This document shows positions 39,216 to 48,227 of a stretch of 64,000 nt of DNA, one piece after another (positions within the stretch are counted from its first letter, which is position 1; every line of letters begins with the position of its first letter). Location of the stretch: the NCBI RefSeq assembly GCF_001435445.1, contig NZ_AZDH01000019.1:25157-89156 (forward strand), given 5' to 3'. Source of the DNA: Companilactobacillus kimchii DSM 13961 = JCM 10707 (GTDB lineage Bacteria > Bacillota > Bacilli > Lactobacillales > Lactobacillaceae). The notes beneath the pieces are model-generated. The model made no database searches, had not been told where the DNA came from, and saw nothing but the letters and a program-made list of their open reading frames with translations. Both the position numbers and the translations under genes were made by a program.

Positions 39216-39440
39216 ATGAAAGAATTTATATTGGATCGTAATAAGATTTTTTTAGGTGATAATTTAAGAGAATGTCGTAAGCAACGTAATTTATCAGAAC
39301 GTGAAGTATCAAAAATGTTGCATGTAGATATTACGACCATATCTAAATATGAACATAATACTAGAACTCCCGATATCTATATGATGATGCGGTTTGCCGA
39401 TGTTTATGGAGTTAGTTTAGATACTTTGGTTGGTAGATAA
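39216..39440 (+). CDS. Small XRE family regulator
   Basis: A 74-aa protein that is almost entirely one XRE helix-turn-helix (about 16-70: NLRECRKQRNLSEREVSKML, VDITTISKYEHNTRTPD, FADVYGVSLDTLVG). Such minimal Cro/CI-like repressors control one or a few nearby genes or partner with a toxin; no toxin is seen here. GAGGGAAC nine bases upstream supports ATG 39216 over the upstream ATG at 39156. A TATAAT box lies at 39180-39185. A terminator follows, shared with the convergent response-regulator gene. Confidence 0.85.
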   Translation: MKEFILDRNKIFLGDNLRECRKQRNLSEREVSKMLHVDITTISKYEHNTRTPDIYMMMRFADVYGVSLDTLVGR

Positions 39441-39470
39441 CATTACTTCAAAAATTAAAATAGTAATTAA

Positions 39471-39516
39471 ATAAGCCTCTCATTTAGAGTTTGTAAATAC
39501 TCTGAATGGGAGGCTT
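39471..39516. terminator. Terminator between convergent XRE and response-regulator genes
   Basis: AAGCCTC.CATT.AGAGT pairs with ACTCT.AATG.GAGGCTT around TTGTAAAT, followed by TTTAATCATTTTT on the plus strand. Confidence 0.8.
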
Positions 39517-40262
39517 TAATCATTTTTAGACATTAATTTGATTAGTTCTTTATTTTTTCTGAATGAAACTTCACAGGTTGAGCCGTCAATAAAAGATAAT
39601 ATTCTGGTCTTACTATCATAATTGATGGCGTTGTCGACATTAACTAAGAACCCTCGATTGCAACGAAAGAGATTAGGATAATCCTTTTCGAAAGTATTTA
39701 ATGAACCATTGAACTCAGCTAGTTGATATTTAGTAACAATGAAAATTCTTCCGGGTACATCCTTATTGGTGTAAAGCATAATGACGTCGTCCATTAAGAT
39801 GGAGAAATAACGGCTGCCAATTTTATAATCTAGTACATTCTTCGATAAATGATTATATTCTCGCAATTCTTGTTGAGTTTTTTCAATATCGTCAGTGATA
39901 CTCTGTTTGATATTTTCCAAACCGTTATCTTTTAAAATGTAATCCATTGGAGCAATTTTTCGTTCCAGCGTTGTTAAGGATAATTCGTCATGAGTTGTTA
40001 TGAAAACTATTTGAGAAAGTGGAGAATTCTGTCGAACTTTTTCGGCTATCTTTAAACCGGCAATTTTATCGTCCAGTATTTCCATATCTAAGAAGTAAAG
40101 TGCCTGTTTTTTGGAATCATATTGCTTGAAAAAATCATCAACGGTTCCAGCAACTACTTCTAAAGTCATATTAGCGTCGTTAATTAAAATACCATTATGA
40201 ATGAATTCGGCATATTTATTTCGTTGTAGTTTGTTGTCTTCTAGTAAGTAAATGGGATACAT
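39516..40262 (-). CDS. LytTR response regulator (AgrA-like)
   Basis: A 248-aa two-component regulator. The receiver domain (1-130) has the acidic pair Glu8-Asp9 and the phospho-acceptor Asp59 (YFLDMEI), with Thr near TTHDE and Lys in YILKDN. The C-terminal LytTR DNA-binding domain (about 145-248) carries FRCNRGFLVNVDNAINYD. The AgrA/ComE type usually binds paired 9-bp repeats upstream of bacteriocin, agr or adhesion genes. GGGGGGTGA at the end of the kinase gene is its RBS, so the pair is translationally coupled. Confidence 0.93.
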   Translation of the reverse strand: MYPIYLLEDNKLQRNKYAEFIHNGILINDANMTLEVVAGTVDDFFKQYDSKKQALYFLDMEILDDKIAGLKIAEKVRQNSPLSQIVFITTHDELSLTTLERKIAPMDYILKDNGLENIKQSITDDIEKTQQELREYNHLSKNVLDYKIGSRYFSILMDDVIMLYTNKDVPGRIFIVTKYQLAEFNGSLNTFEKDYPNLFRCNRGFLVNVDNAINYDSKTRILSFIDGSTCEVSFRKNKELIKLMSKND

Positions 40263-40266
40263 TCAA

Positions 40267-41640
40267 TCACCCCCCAACAATGATTAGTGTCATCATGAAA
40301 TGACTATGAACTATTTTTGTTTCTAGGTAAAGATTTTCGGATTCATTGATCAATTTTCTGACATTGGCTAAACCGAAACCTGAGTGATTTCTTTTAGTAG
40401 AATAGCCACTTTGAAAAATATCTTTCAGACTGATATTTTCATTCAAGGGATTATCAATTGTAATCTCAGTAGTGTTTTCAGTTTGAGTGATAGCGCAAGT
40501 AACTTCTTTATCAGCAAGTTCCTCAGCATACTCAAATGCATTATCAATCAGAATACCCAGAATACGGACAATGATTAAAACTTCACTTTCAAATTGGTAA
40601 TGCTTTTGACTCAATTCTAGATGAAAATCGATTTGGCGACTTTTGGCAATAAAGAATTTCTGAATAATAAGACCACGAATTAGATCGTTATCGATAGCTT
40701 GGGCTTGAGAAATATTCCCTCGACTGACCAATGACATTTCGTTTTTTTCTTTGGTGATGTCACGATAATAATCCTTTAGTTCTTGAGAATCACTTTGATC
40801 AACGATTGGTTTAATAGCCAACATGATATTTTGAAAGTCATGTTTAAACTTTCGAAGTTCAGTGTATTGTTGTTGCACACTGGTTAGATATTCATTCAAT
40901 TGCTTATTGTAGGTTAACTTTTCCTGAGCCTCATTCTGAATCGCAATTGCATGAACAAAGACAGTCAATTGATAATAGGCGAAAATCAAGAGGATTGAGA
41001 AAATTATAATTAAGCTAGCTTGAATAGTAGCTGTCACGGATTGGAGATCACTAATGATCATAATAACCATGAATGAAATAAAGATTCCCAATGATAAAAC
41101 TAAAACACGTTTTCCCAAATGATATTTTTCAATCTGAAGCCATAATTTGATGGTTTGATAACGAAAACGTTCAAAAACTAAGACGATAATAAGTAAATAG
41201 AGCAAATTGATGACTAGAGAAATTGGAATAAAGTATTCTTGGTATGTTTCCAAAAGTGTTAGACGCCACTGGTTATAAGCAATGAAGAAGAGAATCCTAG
41301 CTGAGTAAGTTCCCAAACTAAATAGAACCAATTCAATATTGGCTGCCATGATCAGAGCAATTGAATTTTGTATATTGGCTCGATATTTTTTGACACACCA
41401 ATTAAAGATCAGAATAGCGCCAATAAAAAAGAGCACAAAAAGTTCATCAAAAAATAAACCGATATAACCAAAGATTAAAGCTAAGGCTATATCGGCAAGA
41501 AAAAATTTGAAAGAAAATTTTCTAATAAAATAATGTTTTAATTGTAAAATTGCGAACAGCATGAAAAAGTTTGCAATCCATTCGAGTTGCCAGTCTATAT
41601 ATACCATAGACTCATTGTATTTAAAAAAACGGACTAGCAC
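40267..41640 (-). CDS. AgrC/HPK10-type sensor histidine kinase
   Basis: A 457-aa sensor with about six N-terminal membrane helices (1-230), a coiled-coil linker and a kinase core. The phospho-acceptor is His267 in LRKFKHDFQNIM, the unusual H-box of peptide-sensing HPK10 kinases. The ATP site has DNAFEYA (N-box) and the glycine loop TKRNHSGFGLANV. Relatives sense autoinducing peptides, but no agrB/agrD-like or bacteriocin peptide gene is nearby. GTG 41640 lies five bases after the hydrolase stop without a clear RBS; ATG 41607 is an alternative start. It forms one operon with the EIIC, hydrolase and response regulator. Confidence 0.9.
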   Translation of the reverse strand: MLVRFFKYNESMVYIDWQLEWIANFFMLFAILQLKHYFIRKFSFKFFLADIALALIFGYIGLFFDELFVLFFIGAILIFNWCVKKYRANIQNSIALIMAANIELVLFSLGTYSARILFFIAYNQWRLTLLETYQEYFIPISLVINLLYLLIIVLVFERFRYQTIKLWLQIEKYHLGKRVLVLSLGIFISFMVIMIISDLQSVTATIQASLIIIFSILLIFAYYQLTVFVHAIAIQNEAQEKLTYNKQLNEYLTSVQQQYTELRKFKHDFQNIMLAIKPIVDQSDSQELKDYYRDITKEKNEMSLVSRGNISQAQAIDNDLIRGLIIQKFFIAKSRQIDFHLELSQKHYQFESEVLIIVRILGILIDNAFEYAEELADKEVTCAITQTENTTEITIDNPLNENISLKDIFQSGYSTKRNHSGFGLANVRKLINESENLYLETKIVHSHFMMTLIIVGG

Positions 41641-41645
41641 AAGGT

Positions 41646-42533
41646 TTATTGCGAGGCGATGGCACTTTGTTTACTGTCAGGTGAATTAGGGTTGTTGACA
41701 CCATTACCAATTATATATTGATGGAAGATGGTGATAAATTGGTTGCTGGCAATCATATCAGAGTGTTGAGCTTTGTTACCAGTTAAAGTAATTAACGTGT
41801 AATGTTTTGCCTGACCCTCATAAATATATTTACCAGCATCAACACTGCCTAGTGGAACGATTCCATCATCAGAATAGAGTTGAGTTCCAGCAATTGAGTA
41901 ATAAGTCATATTGTGAGGAATATTATCACGCTTTTTGATTAAATCATTAAGCATTTGAGTGTGGTTAGAAGTGTTCTTTTCTTCAAAATTATAAGGTGTT
42001 CCGACCGTTAGTAATTGATTGATACTTAAATTAGAGTCGTTGAAATCATTTTCTAGAAACATTGTCCAAATCAAACCACCATTAGAATGGCCTAAGGCAT
42101 TAAAACTGTTGAAACGGTAACGCTTTTTAATCGCATTAAATGCGATATTGAACCAGCGAGCTTGTTTTTTAATATTGGAATAACCATCTTCGTTATTTTG
42201 GAAACCGACAACGAAAAAAGGTTGTGTGTCATTGGCTCGAATTTTACCGCTATATGTAATTGAATCATCGGTGTGAACGGTCAGTTTTAAAAGACTGTGG
42301 TGTTCGCCGTATTTATTATTGACGGTTTTAACTAAATCATCGAAACGGTTGGCAGAGGCACTACTACCAGGAATCATGATGATAGGAGTCATTGGTGAAT
42401 TGTAGCGACCAGCTAAAGTTGTAACATTCTTTCGAGTCCAAATGTAAGATGGGATTCCTAAAATAATAAAGAATAGCAACATAGCAATTAAATATTTAAA
42501 ATTTTTGTTCTTTCTTAAAGTACGTGTGCGCAT
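41646..42533 (-). CDS. Membrane-anchored alpha/beta hydrolase (DUF915 type)
   Basis: A 295-aa protein with a basic N-terminus and one helix (about 13-32), then an extracytoplasmic alpha/beta-hydrolase domain. The nucleophile elbow is GHSNGG (Ser150). The acid is probably an Asp in YSDDGIVPLG and the histidine lies in KAQHSDM. The oxyanion region PIIMIPGSSAS and the VGTPYNF segment fit the DUF915 family common in lactobacilli, whose substrates are unknown. Its ATG overlaps the EIIC stop by one base, and the kinase follows after five bases, which suggests a joint function. Confidence 0.88.
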   Translation of the reverse strand: MRTRTLRKNKNFKYLIAMLLFFIILGIPSYIWTRKNVTTLAGRYNSPMTPIIMIPGSSASANRFDDLVKTVNNKYGEHHSLLKLTVHTDDSITYSGKIRANDTQPFFVVGFQNNEDGYSNIKKQARWFNIAFNAIKKRYRFNSFNALGHSNGGLIWTMFLENDFNDSNLSINQLLTVGTPYNFEEKNTSNHTQMLNDLIKKRDNIPHNMTYYSIAGTQLYSDDGIVPLGSVDAGKYIYEGQAKHYTLITLTGNKAQHSDMIASNQFITIFHQYIIGNGVNNPNSPDSKQSAIASQ

Positions 42534-43861
42534 CAGTTAGCACCTTCTTCAAGACTTAGATTATCAAGGTCCTTAACTTTAATGGCCATTTTAACAAAGG
42601 GAATATAAATATAGACGGAAATTATGATAGCTAAAATAGAGAATATTAGAGCCTGCCAGCTACCATTTGTCCCAATGAAGGCAATTAGTGGACCTGGGGT
42701 TCCAATTGGCACAGGATAGACACTAGGGGGCATTAAATGCAATTGAATAGCTAAGGCGGCCATGGTCATATTAGCAATAGGTGCCAATATAAAAGGAATT
42801 AGAAAGATAATGTTGAAAAGAATTGGTATACCGGTCATGAGACCGCTACTAATATTGAAAAGACTAGGAATAATAGCCCAGCGAGCTACTGTTTGAAAAT
42901 CTTCATCCTTAGCGACTATTAGAATAGCAATAATTAAACCTAAAACAGCACCAGTTCCACCAAAAGTAGCAAAAGCATGGTAGAGAGCTGAACTGGTAAA
43001 TGGATTAGGGGCGTTCCAAGCAGTGTGTTTATTTAGAGCGTAATTTAAATTAACAGTTGAAAGAGTGTCCATTTTTTCAGTACCTGCAGATGAATAAGTA
43101 CCGGACCAGCCGAAGAATGACATGATTAAAGTATAAATAGAAAAAATAAAGGTTTTAAGTAACTGGCCTAGAGGACTCTTTGAGGTATATTCCGAAGCTA
43201 GGGTATTAATGTAATTACCAGGAGCTTCAGCATAGTAGGTGACGTTGATCAAGGTACTGAATAGCATTGCAATTAGAAGTGAAACGATAATTGGTTTGGC
43301 AGAAATAAAGGAGCGTTCAATAACACTTGGTGCGCCGCCCAGTTTTACATAATCAGGTACGGGACGACTGGTTTTCTTAAAAATCCAACCAATGGATATT
43401 CCCAATATAATGGCTAAAAGTAGGCCACGCATCCCTAGTATTTGAGGATGAAAGGAGAAAGTTTGAACTTTGGAATAAGTATAATCAATGATCAATAGGG
43501 CACTTACGACTGTGATACCGGCCAATTGGTCATCACGATTGAAGTGTTTAGCGGTATATTTAGCGGCTCCGAAAATGGCAATTACTGAGATCCAGCCTAA
43601 GGACAAGTTGTATAAACCGGTGGCAATATTATCAATTTGTCGATAAATAAAGTCGTTACTCAAGTCAGGGAAAACATCGGTTAAAAAGCCTTCCTTACCA
43701 ATAACGACGGTTTGAATTATTTTGACAAAACTTCCAAATAGAGCAAAGGGAAAAATCAAAAGTAATGTACGTTGGATTACACGATAGATAAAAAATTTTT
43801 GAAGTTTAAGAGTTCCTAAAATTAATTGTTTTTCAAGTTTATTGTTGAATTGAATTTTCAT
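42533..43861 (-). CDS. PTS EIIC permease, cellobiose/lactose family (orphan)
   Basis: A 442-aa, roughly 10-helix sugar permease of the lactose/N,N'-diacetylchitobiose/cellobiose EIIC family. The conserved loop around NPFTSSALYHAFATFGGTG (about 290-310) and the PIGTPGPLIAFIGTNG segment near 400 fit the fold. No EIIA or EIIB gene is adjacent, so it would need partners from elsewhere or may act as a sensor. CAGGTG on the minus strand supports ATG 43861 rather than the upstream start. It is the first gene of the operon with the hydrolase and two-component system. Confidence 0.88.
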   Translation of the reverse strand: MKIQFNNKLEKQLILGTLKLQKFFIYRVIQRTLLLIFPFALFGSFVKIIQTVVIGKEGFLTDVFPDLSNDFIYRQIDNIATGLYNLSLGWISVIAIFGAAKYTAKHFNRDDQLAGITVVSALLIIDYTYSKVQTFSFHPQILGMRGLLLAIILGISIGWIFKKTSRPVPDYVKLGGAPSVIERSFISAKPIIVSLLIAMLFSTLINVTYYAEAPGNYINTLASEYTSKSPLGQLLKTFIFSIYTLIMSFFGWSGTYSSAGTEKMDTLSTVNLNYALNKHTAWNAPNPFTSSALYHAFATFGGTGAVLGLIIAILIVAKDEDFQTVARWAIIPSLFNISSGLMTGIPILFNIIFLIPFILAPIANMTMAALAIQLHLMPPSVYPVPIGTPGPLIAFIGTNGSWQALIFSILAIIISVYIYIPFVKMAIKVKDLDNLSLEEGAN

Positions 43862-43914
43862 AAAGAACACCTGCATTGACTCGTTATATATATCAGGAAA
43901 AGTATAACGCAAAT

Positions 43915-43945
43915 AAAAAAAGCCGCCATCATAGCGACCTCTTTT
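43915..43945 (-). terminator. Terminator of the amino-acid permease gene
   Basis: On the minus strand AGGTCGC pairs with GCGGCTT (with G-U pairs) around TATGATG, then seven T. It overlaps the stop codon of the permease gene. Confidence 0.8.
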
Positions 43946-45269
43946 TATTGAAATAATGAATATAGTAAACTGGTAAACCTAATAAGGCAATTCCAATTCC
44001 CATTGCAGCTAATCCTGGTTGACGGAACAAAGTGGAGATAATGATATAAGCACCACCAGCTAAGGAAATGATTGGTGGAATTGGATAAAAGTTAATTTTG
44101 TAAGGACGTGTTAGTTCAGGTTCTTTCTTTCTTAAAATAAAGACACCAATGAACATCATTACTGAAAAAATCCACATAACGAAAACTAACATATCGGTTA
44201 AGTAATCGAAGCTACCCATAAAAATCATGGCAATAGCGATAACTGTTTGTACTAAGCCAGCATTAGCTGGAACACGTGTATTCTTAGTTAATTTACCAAA
44301 GAATTTTGAAAAAACAATTTCATCATCAGTTCCCAGAACATAAGGGACACGGGCACCAGTCATGGTATAGCCATTAACTGATCCGAAAACGGAAATAAGG
44401 ATACCAATGGTAACAATTTTTCCACCAATTTCACCGAAGATACGAACGGCAGATTCAGAAGCAGCATTTTGATTACCTGGAATTAAATGGAATGGTAATT
44501 CCTTGATAAATACAAAACTGATTAGAACGTAAATCAATGTAATAGCGAATAATCCTACGATAATTGATTTAGCTAAATCTTTTTCAGGACGTTTCATTTC
44601 ACCAGCTAAACTACCAACATTCATCCAGCCGTCAAAGGCAAACATGGTCGCTAACAGCCCGCCACCCAGCGAGGACCAGAAGTTAGCATGACTACCAGAA
44701 GTAATTGGAAATAGTGTGATCGGATTACTTGAAGGTGTAAAAATACCTACAATAATGATTAAAGCGATGGGAATCAATTTAGCAATTAAAGAGATTGTTT
44801 GAATCGTACCACCGACTTTAGCCCCTAGTAGATTAACAAGATAAAGAAAGACGGCCAATGAAATAGCAATCGGTATTTGCCAAACAGATGAAATATTGCA
44901 TAGATTCATAACTTGTGTGGCAAAGATGATTGATAGAGCAGAGATTCCTGCTGGGTAATAGATAACTGACTGTGCCCAAGCAAGTAGAAAGGCTGGAACT
45001 TTTCCATAAATATATTCGATGTATTTATAAATACCACCAGCAACCGGAATAGCTGAGGCTAATTCAGCGATAGTTAAACCGGCATTGATCGTGATAAAAC
45101 CGGCAAGTAACCAAACAAAAATGGTTAAACTAGCACTCCCGGTGGCTGCAGTAACACTAGAAATTTTGAAAAAAACTCCACCACCGATAACGAGCCCCAT
45201 TACCGTTGATAGTGCTGAAAAGAAACCAAGATCCCTTTTCAGACTGAATTTATTTGTTTCCTCGTTCAT
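43929..45269 (-). CDS. APC family amino-acid permease
   Basis: A 446-aa, 12-helix amino-acid transporter. The unwound first helix carries VMGLVIGGGVFFK, the substrate-binding glycine motif of the APC/LAT fold, and AFDGWMNVGSLAGEMKRPEKDL is the conserved segment of helix 6 and the following loop. The closest type is the SteT/LAT exchanger group (Ser/Thr or similar), but the substrate cannot be fixed. GAGGGGG lies about 12 bases before the start on the minus strand. It is followed on the same strand by the EIIC operon after a terminator, so the two are probably independent. Confidence 0.92.
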   Translation of the reverse strand: MNEETNKFSLKRDLGFFSALSTVMGLVIGGGVFFKISSVTAATGSASLTIFVWLLAGFITINAGLTIAELASAIPVAGGIYKYIEYIYGKVPAFLLAWAQSVIYYPAGISALSIIFATQVMNLCNISSVWQIPIAISLAVFLYLVNLLGAKVGGTIQTISLIAKLIPIALIIIVGIFTPSSNPITLFPITSGSHANFWSSLGGGLLATMFAFDGWMNVGSLAGEMKRPEKDLAKSIIVGLFAITLIYVLISFVFIKELPFHLIPGNQNAASESAVRIFGEIGGKIVTIGILISVFGSVNGYTMTGARVPYVLGTDDEIVFSKFFGKLTKNTRVPANAGLVQTVIAIAMIFMGSFDYLTDMLVFVMWIFSVMMFIGVFILRKKEPELTRPYKINFYPIPPIISLAGGAYIIISTLFRQPGLAAMGIGIALLGLPVYYIHYFNKKRSL

Positions 45270-45390
45270 AAAGCAAAACTACCCCCTCAAATGGCTTAAA
45301 TTGCAATTATATACCATATTGATAGAATTCAGGTACTTTTTTAGTAGTAATTGCGCTTACATATAAGTAAAATTAAGGCGAGGTGATTTT

Positions 45391-46389
45391 ATGATAAATT
45401 TAGGAATAATAGGAACAAATTGGATCACAGAACAATTCGTTAATGCGACAGATGAGACGAAAGCTTTTTCGTTAACACATGTCTATTCCAGAACTGAAAT
45501 TAAAGCAAATAAGTTTATTGAGGATCTTCAAAAGAAGAATATTGCTATTAGCACCGATTTGGAAAAGTTCTTTAGTAGCGATGACTTTGAAACAGTTTAT
45601 ATTGCTTCTCCCAATGGACTACACTTCCAACAAGCCAAGTTAGCCTTGGAACACGGGAAGAATGTTATTGTAGAAAAGCCTAGTACTTCAACTGTTAGAG
45701 AATTTACAATATTAGATGATCTGGCACATGAAAAGGGACTCTTTTTATTCGAAGCTGCTCGTCATATTCATGAACCAATCTTCAAAAAAATTCAGAATTA
45801 TGTTGAAGATAATCGTGATGAATTGAGTGGAGCCACATTTTCCTATATGAAATACTCAAGCCGTTACGACGATTTCAAGGCTGGAAACTTGCCTAACATC
45901 TTCAATCCTAAATTTTCAGGTGGGGCCTTATATGATTTAGGTGTTTACACAGTTTATGACGCCGTTGTATTGTTTGGACAACCTGATTCTGTAAAATATG
46001 TCGCCGAAATACTTTCATCTGGCATCGACGGAAGCGGAAGTTTGACTCTGAAGTATCCTGAATTTGATGTTAATATTTTGATCGGTAAAACTAAAAATTC
46101 ATACACTGATTCAGAAATTTATTTTGATAAAAAAACTTTGTTGATGGACAGTGGTGGTGACATTACTCATGTTCAATTAGCTGATGATAATAAGAATATA
46201 ACAACGATTCCAACTGTTAAGAGTGAGAACCCAATGGACTCCGAAGCAAAAGAATTTGCACGAATTATGAATGAAAATGATCAAGAAACTTATGAAAATC
46301 TCTTGAAGTACGCTAGAATTGTAAATAGAATTCTAGAACAAGCCCGAACAAGTGCAGGACTTGTTTTTGGAGCAGATGAGGATAAGTAA
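45391..46389 (+). CDS. Gfo/Idh/MocA family oxidoreductase
   Basis: A 332-aa NAD(P)-dependent dehydrogenase. The N-terminal Rossmann fold begins GIIGTNWITEQF, and Glu95-Lys96-Pro97 (VIVEKPS) is the family's catalytic-lysine motif. The C-terminal alpha/beta domain has GGALYDLGVYTVYDAVVLFG. Typical substrates are sugars, inositols or dihydrodiols; the exact one is not readable from sequence. GAGGTGA precedes the ATG. The DEAD-box gene starts one base after its stop, so the two share a transcript. Confidence 0.93.
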   Translation: MINLGIIGTNWITEQFVNATDETKAFSLTHVYSRTEIKANKFIEDLQKKNIAISTDLEKFFSSDDFETVYIASPNGLHFQQAKLALEHGKNVIVEKPSTSTVREFTILDDLAHEKGLFLFEAARHIHEPIFKKIQNYVEDNRDELSGATFSYMKYSSRYDDFKAGNLPNIFNPKFSGGALYDLGVYTVYDAVVLFGQPDSVKYVAEILSSGIDGSGSLTLKYPEFDVNILIGKTKNSYTDSEIYFDKKTLLMDSGGDITHVQLADDNKNITTIPTVKSENPMDSEAKEFARIMNENDQETYENLLKYARIVNRILEQARTSAGLVFGADEDK

Positions 46390-46390
46390 A

Positions 46391-47596
46391 GTGGAAATAC
46401 CAAAATTATATCAAGATTATTTTAAACAAAATCAATTTAGTGCGTTAACTAAGATTCAAGAGGCAGTCTATTTACCTTTTAAAGAAGGTAAAGACTTTGT
46501 TGCTATGGCACCAACTGGTTCCGGCAAAACTCTGGGTTTTGTAATGCCAATGCTGGAAACATTAGTACCAAAAGATGGTTTGCAAGTGCTGATCTTAGAA
46601 CCTTCCCAAGAATTAGCAATGCAAGTTAGGGACGTTATTCAACCTCTAGCTAAATTAGTAGACTGTAAAGTACAAGCAATTACTGGTGGAGCTAATCCCC
46701 AACGTCAATTGAAAAAATTGAAAGAAAAGCCAGAAATCATTGTTGCTACCTTGGGACGATTGAATGAATTAACACAAGCCCGTAAGGTGAAATTAGGTAA
46801 GTTGAACACTGTTATTGTGGACGAAGCCGATGAAATGTTGAACGAATCAAAATTGGAAACGGTTCGTCAGACAATTGCTCAAATGCCAGCTGATGTCCAA
46901 ATGACTTTCTTCTCAGCTACTGGTAATGAAATCTTTAAAGACATGCATAAATGGTTTGGACAGGATTTCGACGTTATTGATCAACGTAATGATACTAGCT
47001 ATACGGCAGGTATTAAGCATTACTTTATTGATGCTAACAGTGAATTTATCAAAAATGCACTAGTTCGTGAGTTAGCTCATAACAAGAAATTCTTGGGAAT
47101 TGTCTTTTTCAATAACTCCCGTTCACTGCATAAGGCTATCAGTGATTTGAATCATAATAAGACTAATTTCGTTTCTTTGGATAGTAAAATGTCATCGCAA
47201 CAACGTAAGTCGGCTATTAAACTCTTTTCCACTAAGAAAGTTAATTTGTTGTTAACAACAGATGTAGCTGCCCGTGGAATGGATATTGATAACATTACAA
47301 CGATTGTTAATTACATGGTTCCTAGGGATGAGAATGAATATATTCATCGTTCTGGTAGAACCGGTAGAATGGGTAAGAGCGGTGTTGTTCTTACTTTTGG
47401 TAATAGTCATGATTTGAAGAACATGCGTGAATTTACTAATGTTGAAATAAATAAAGCTTATCTTAAGAGTGACGGAACACTATCTAATAAGCCTGTTGCT
47501 CGTAAAAAGGCTGTGGTCAGTCATAAGGATAAACCTAAGGCTAAGAAGCGTTTACGTGATCAAAAGAATAAGGGTAAACGTCATAATAATAAATAA
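46391..47596 (+). CDS. DEAD-box RNA helicase
   Basis: A 401-aa ATP-dependent RNA helicase. Q motif FSALTKIQ, motif I APTGSGKT (40-47), motif Ib GGANPQRQL, motif II VDEADEM, motif III SAT, motif V LLLTTDVAARGMDI and motif VI HRSGRTGRMG are intact. The last 40 residues are strongly basic (KKAVVSHKDKPKAKKRLRD), giving non-specific RNA binding as in CshB. Such proteins help ribosome assembly or mRNA decay in the cold. The start is GTG 46391 behind GAGG at 46378; the longer upstream frame overlaps the preceding gene and is not used. Confidence 0.95.
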   Translation: MEIPKLYQDYFKQNQFSALTKIQEAVYLPFKEGKDFVAMAPTGSGKTLGFVMPMLETLVPKDGLQVLILEPSQELAMQVRDVIQPLAKLVDCKVQAITGGANPQRQLKKLKEKPEIIVATLGRLNELTQARKVKLGKLNTVIVDEADEMLNESKLETVRQTIAQMPADVQMTFFSATGNEIFKDMHKWFGQDFDVIDQRNDTSYTAGIKHYFIDANSEFIKNALVRELAHNKKFLGIVFFNNSRSLHKAISDLNHNKTNFVSLDSKMSSQQRKSAIKLFSTKKVNLLLTTDVAARGMDIDNITTIVNYMVPRDENEYIHRSGRTGRMGKSGVVLTFGNSHDLKNMREFTNVEINKAYLKSDGTLSNKPVARKKAVVSHKDKPKAKKRLRDQKNKGKRHNNK

Positions 47597-47617
47597 GCTT
47601 TTTTGCAAGTTTGATTA

Positions 47618-47690
47618 AATAAGAACAGTCTCTATTAAGAAATTCAAGTACATGGTATATGTCTTGAGTACTTAATAGGGACTATTTTTT
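47618..47690 (+). repeat. Dispersed palindromic repeat family A, copy 3
   Basis: AACAGTCTCTATTAAG.AATTCAAG and CTTGAG.ACTTAATAGGGACTATT form the same palindrome as copies 1 and 2, followed by T8. The flanks are less conserved. It probably serves as the terminator of the DEAD-box gene. Confidence 0.75.
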
Positions 47691-47727
47691 TTGAATGGGT
47701 AAATGGTTCTATTATCATTTTCCAGTA

Positions 47728-47755
47728 TTGAATAATTATGTATGTGAGATATAAT
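47728..47755 (+). promoter_or_regulatory. Promoter of tRNA-Arg
   Basis: TTGAAT (47728-47733) and TATAAT (47750-47755) are separated by 16 nt, 36 nt before the tRNA. Confidence 0.78.
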
Positions 47756-47791
47756 TTTCTTATAGCCGTTTTTGCTGGTTAATTAGATCTT

Positions 47792-47865
47792 GGTCCCTTG
47801 GCCCAGTTGGATAGAGCAACTGCCTCCTAAGCAGTAGGTCCCCGGTTCGATCCCGGGAGGGATCA
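47792..47865 (+). tRNA. tRNA-Arg (anticodon CCT)
   Basis: The acceptor GGTCCCT (47792-47798) pairs with AGGGATC (47858-47864) with one G-U pair; discriminator A 47865. The anticodon stem ACTGC/GCAGT holds loop CTCCTAA, so the anticodon is CCT, reading AGG. The T-arm CCCGG-TTCGATC-CCGGG is perfect. CCA is not encoded. Confidence 0.95.
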
Positions 47866-47878
47866 TTGTTTTAAGTGT

Positions 47879-48169
47879 ATGAAAAATATTGGAGATGAAT
47901 TTAATATCGAAAAGTTAACGGATTTGCCCAATATTGGTAAGGTTTTGAATGAACAACTTTCTAAAATTAATGTAACTGATGTGGTTACTTTGAAAAAGTT
48001 AGGTAGTCAAAAAGTTTATTTAAAATTAAAGTCTTTGAAGGCTCCAGATAGATTTTATTGTATCCAAATGTTGTACTCTCTGGAAGGTGCCATTCAAGGG
48101 GTTCCTTATACAAAACTATCTTCTGAAAAGAAAACGGAGCTTTTGAATTTCTTTAGAACAAATAAATGA
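47879..48169 (+). CDS. TfoX C-terminal domain protein
   Basis: A 96-aa protein made of a single TfoX C-terminal domain: LTDLPNIGKVLNEQLSKINVTDVVTL is a helix-hairpin-helix-like segment and SLEGAIQGVPYTKLS is typical of the family. In Haemophilus TfoX/Sxy activates competence genes, but that role needs the N-terminal domain, which is missing; stand-alone C-terminal proteins are widespread and uncharacterised. The ATG is only 13 bases after tRNA-Arg and no RBS is present, so it may be read from the tRNA promoter and start leaderless after tRNA processing. A terminator follows. Confidence 0.82.
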   Translation: MKNIGDEFNIEKLTDLPNIGKVLNEQLSKINVTDVVTLKKLGSQKVYLKLKSLKAPDRFYCIQMLYSLEGAIQGVPYTKLSSEKKTELLNFFRTNK

Positions 48170-48171
48170 AT

Positions 48172-48206
48172 TACTCATGTCTAGTGAATTAGATATGAGT
48201 TTTTTA
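48172..48206 (+). terminator. Terminator after the TfoX-domain gene
   Basis: ACTCATgTCTA pairs with TAGAtATGAGT, followed by TTTTTTATT. Confidence 0.85.
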
Positions 48207-48227
48207 TTATTATAACGAGGTTAAATT

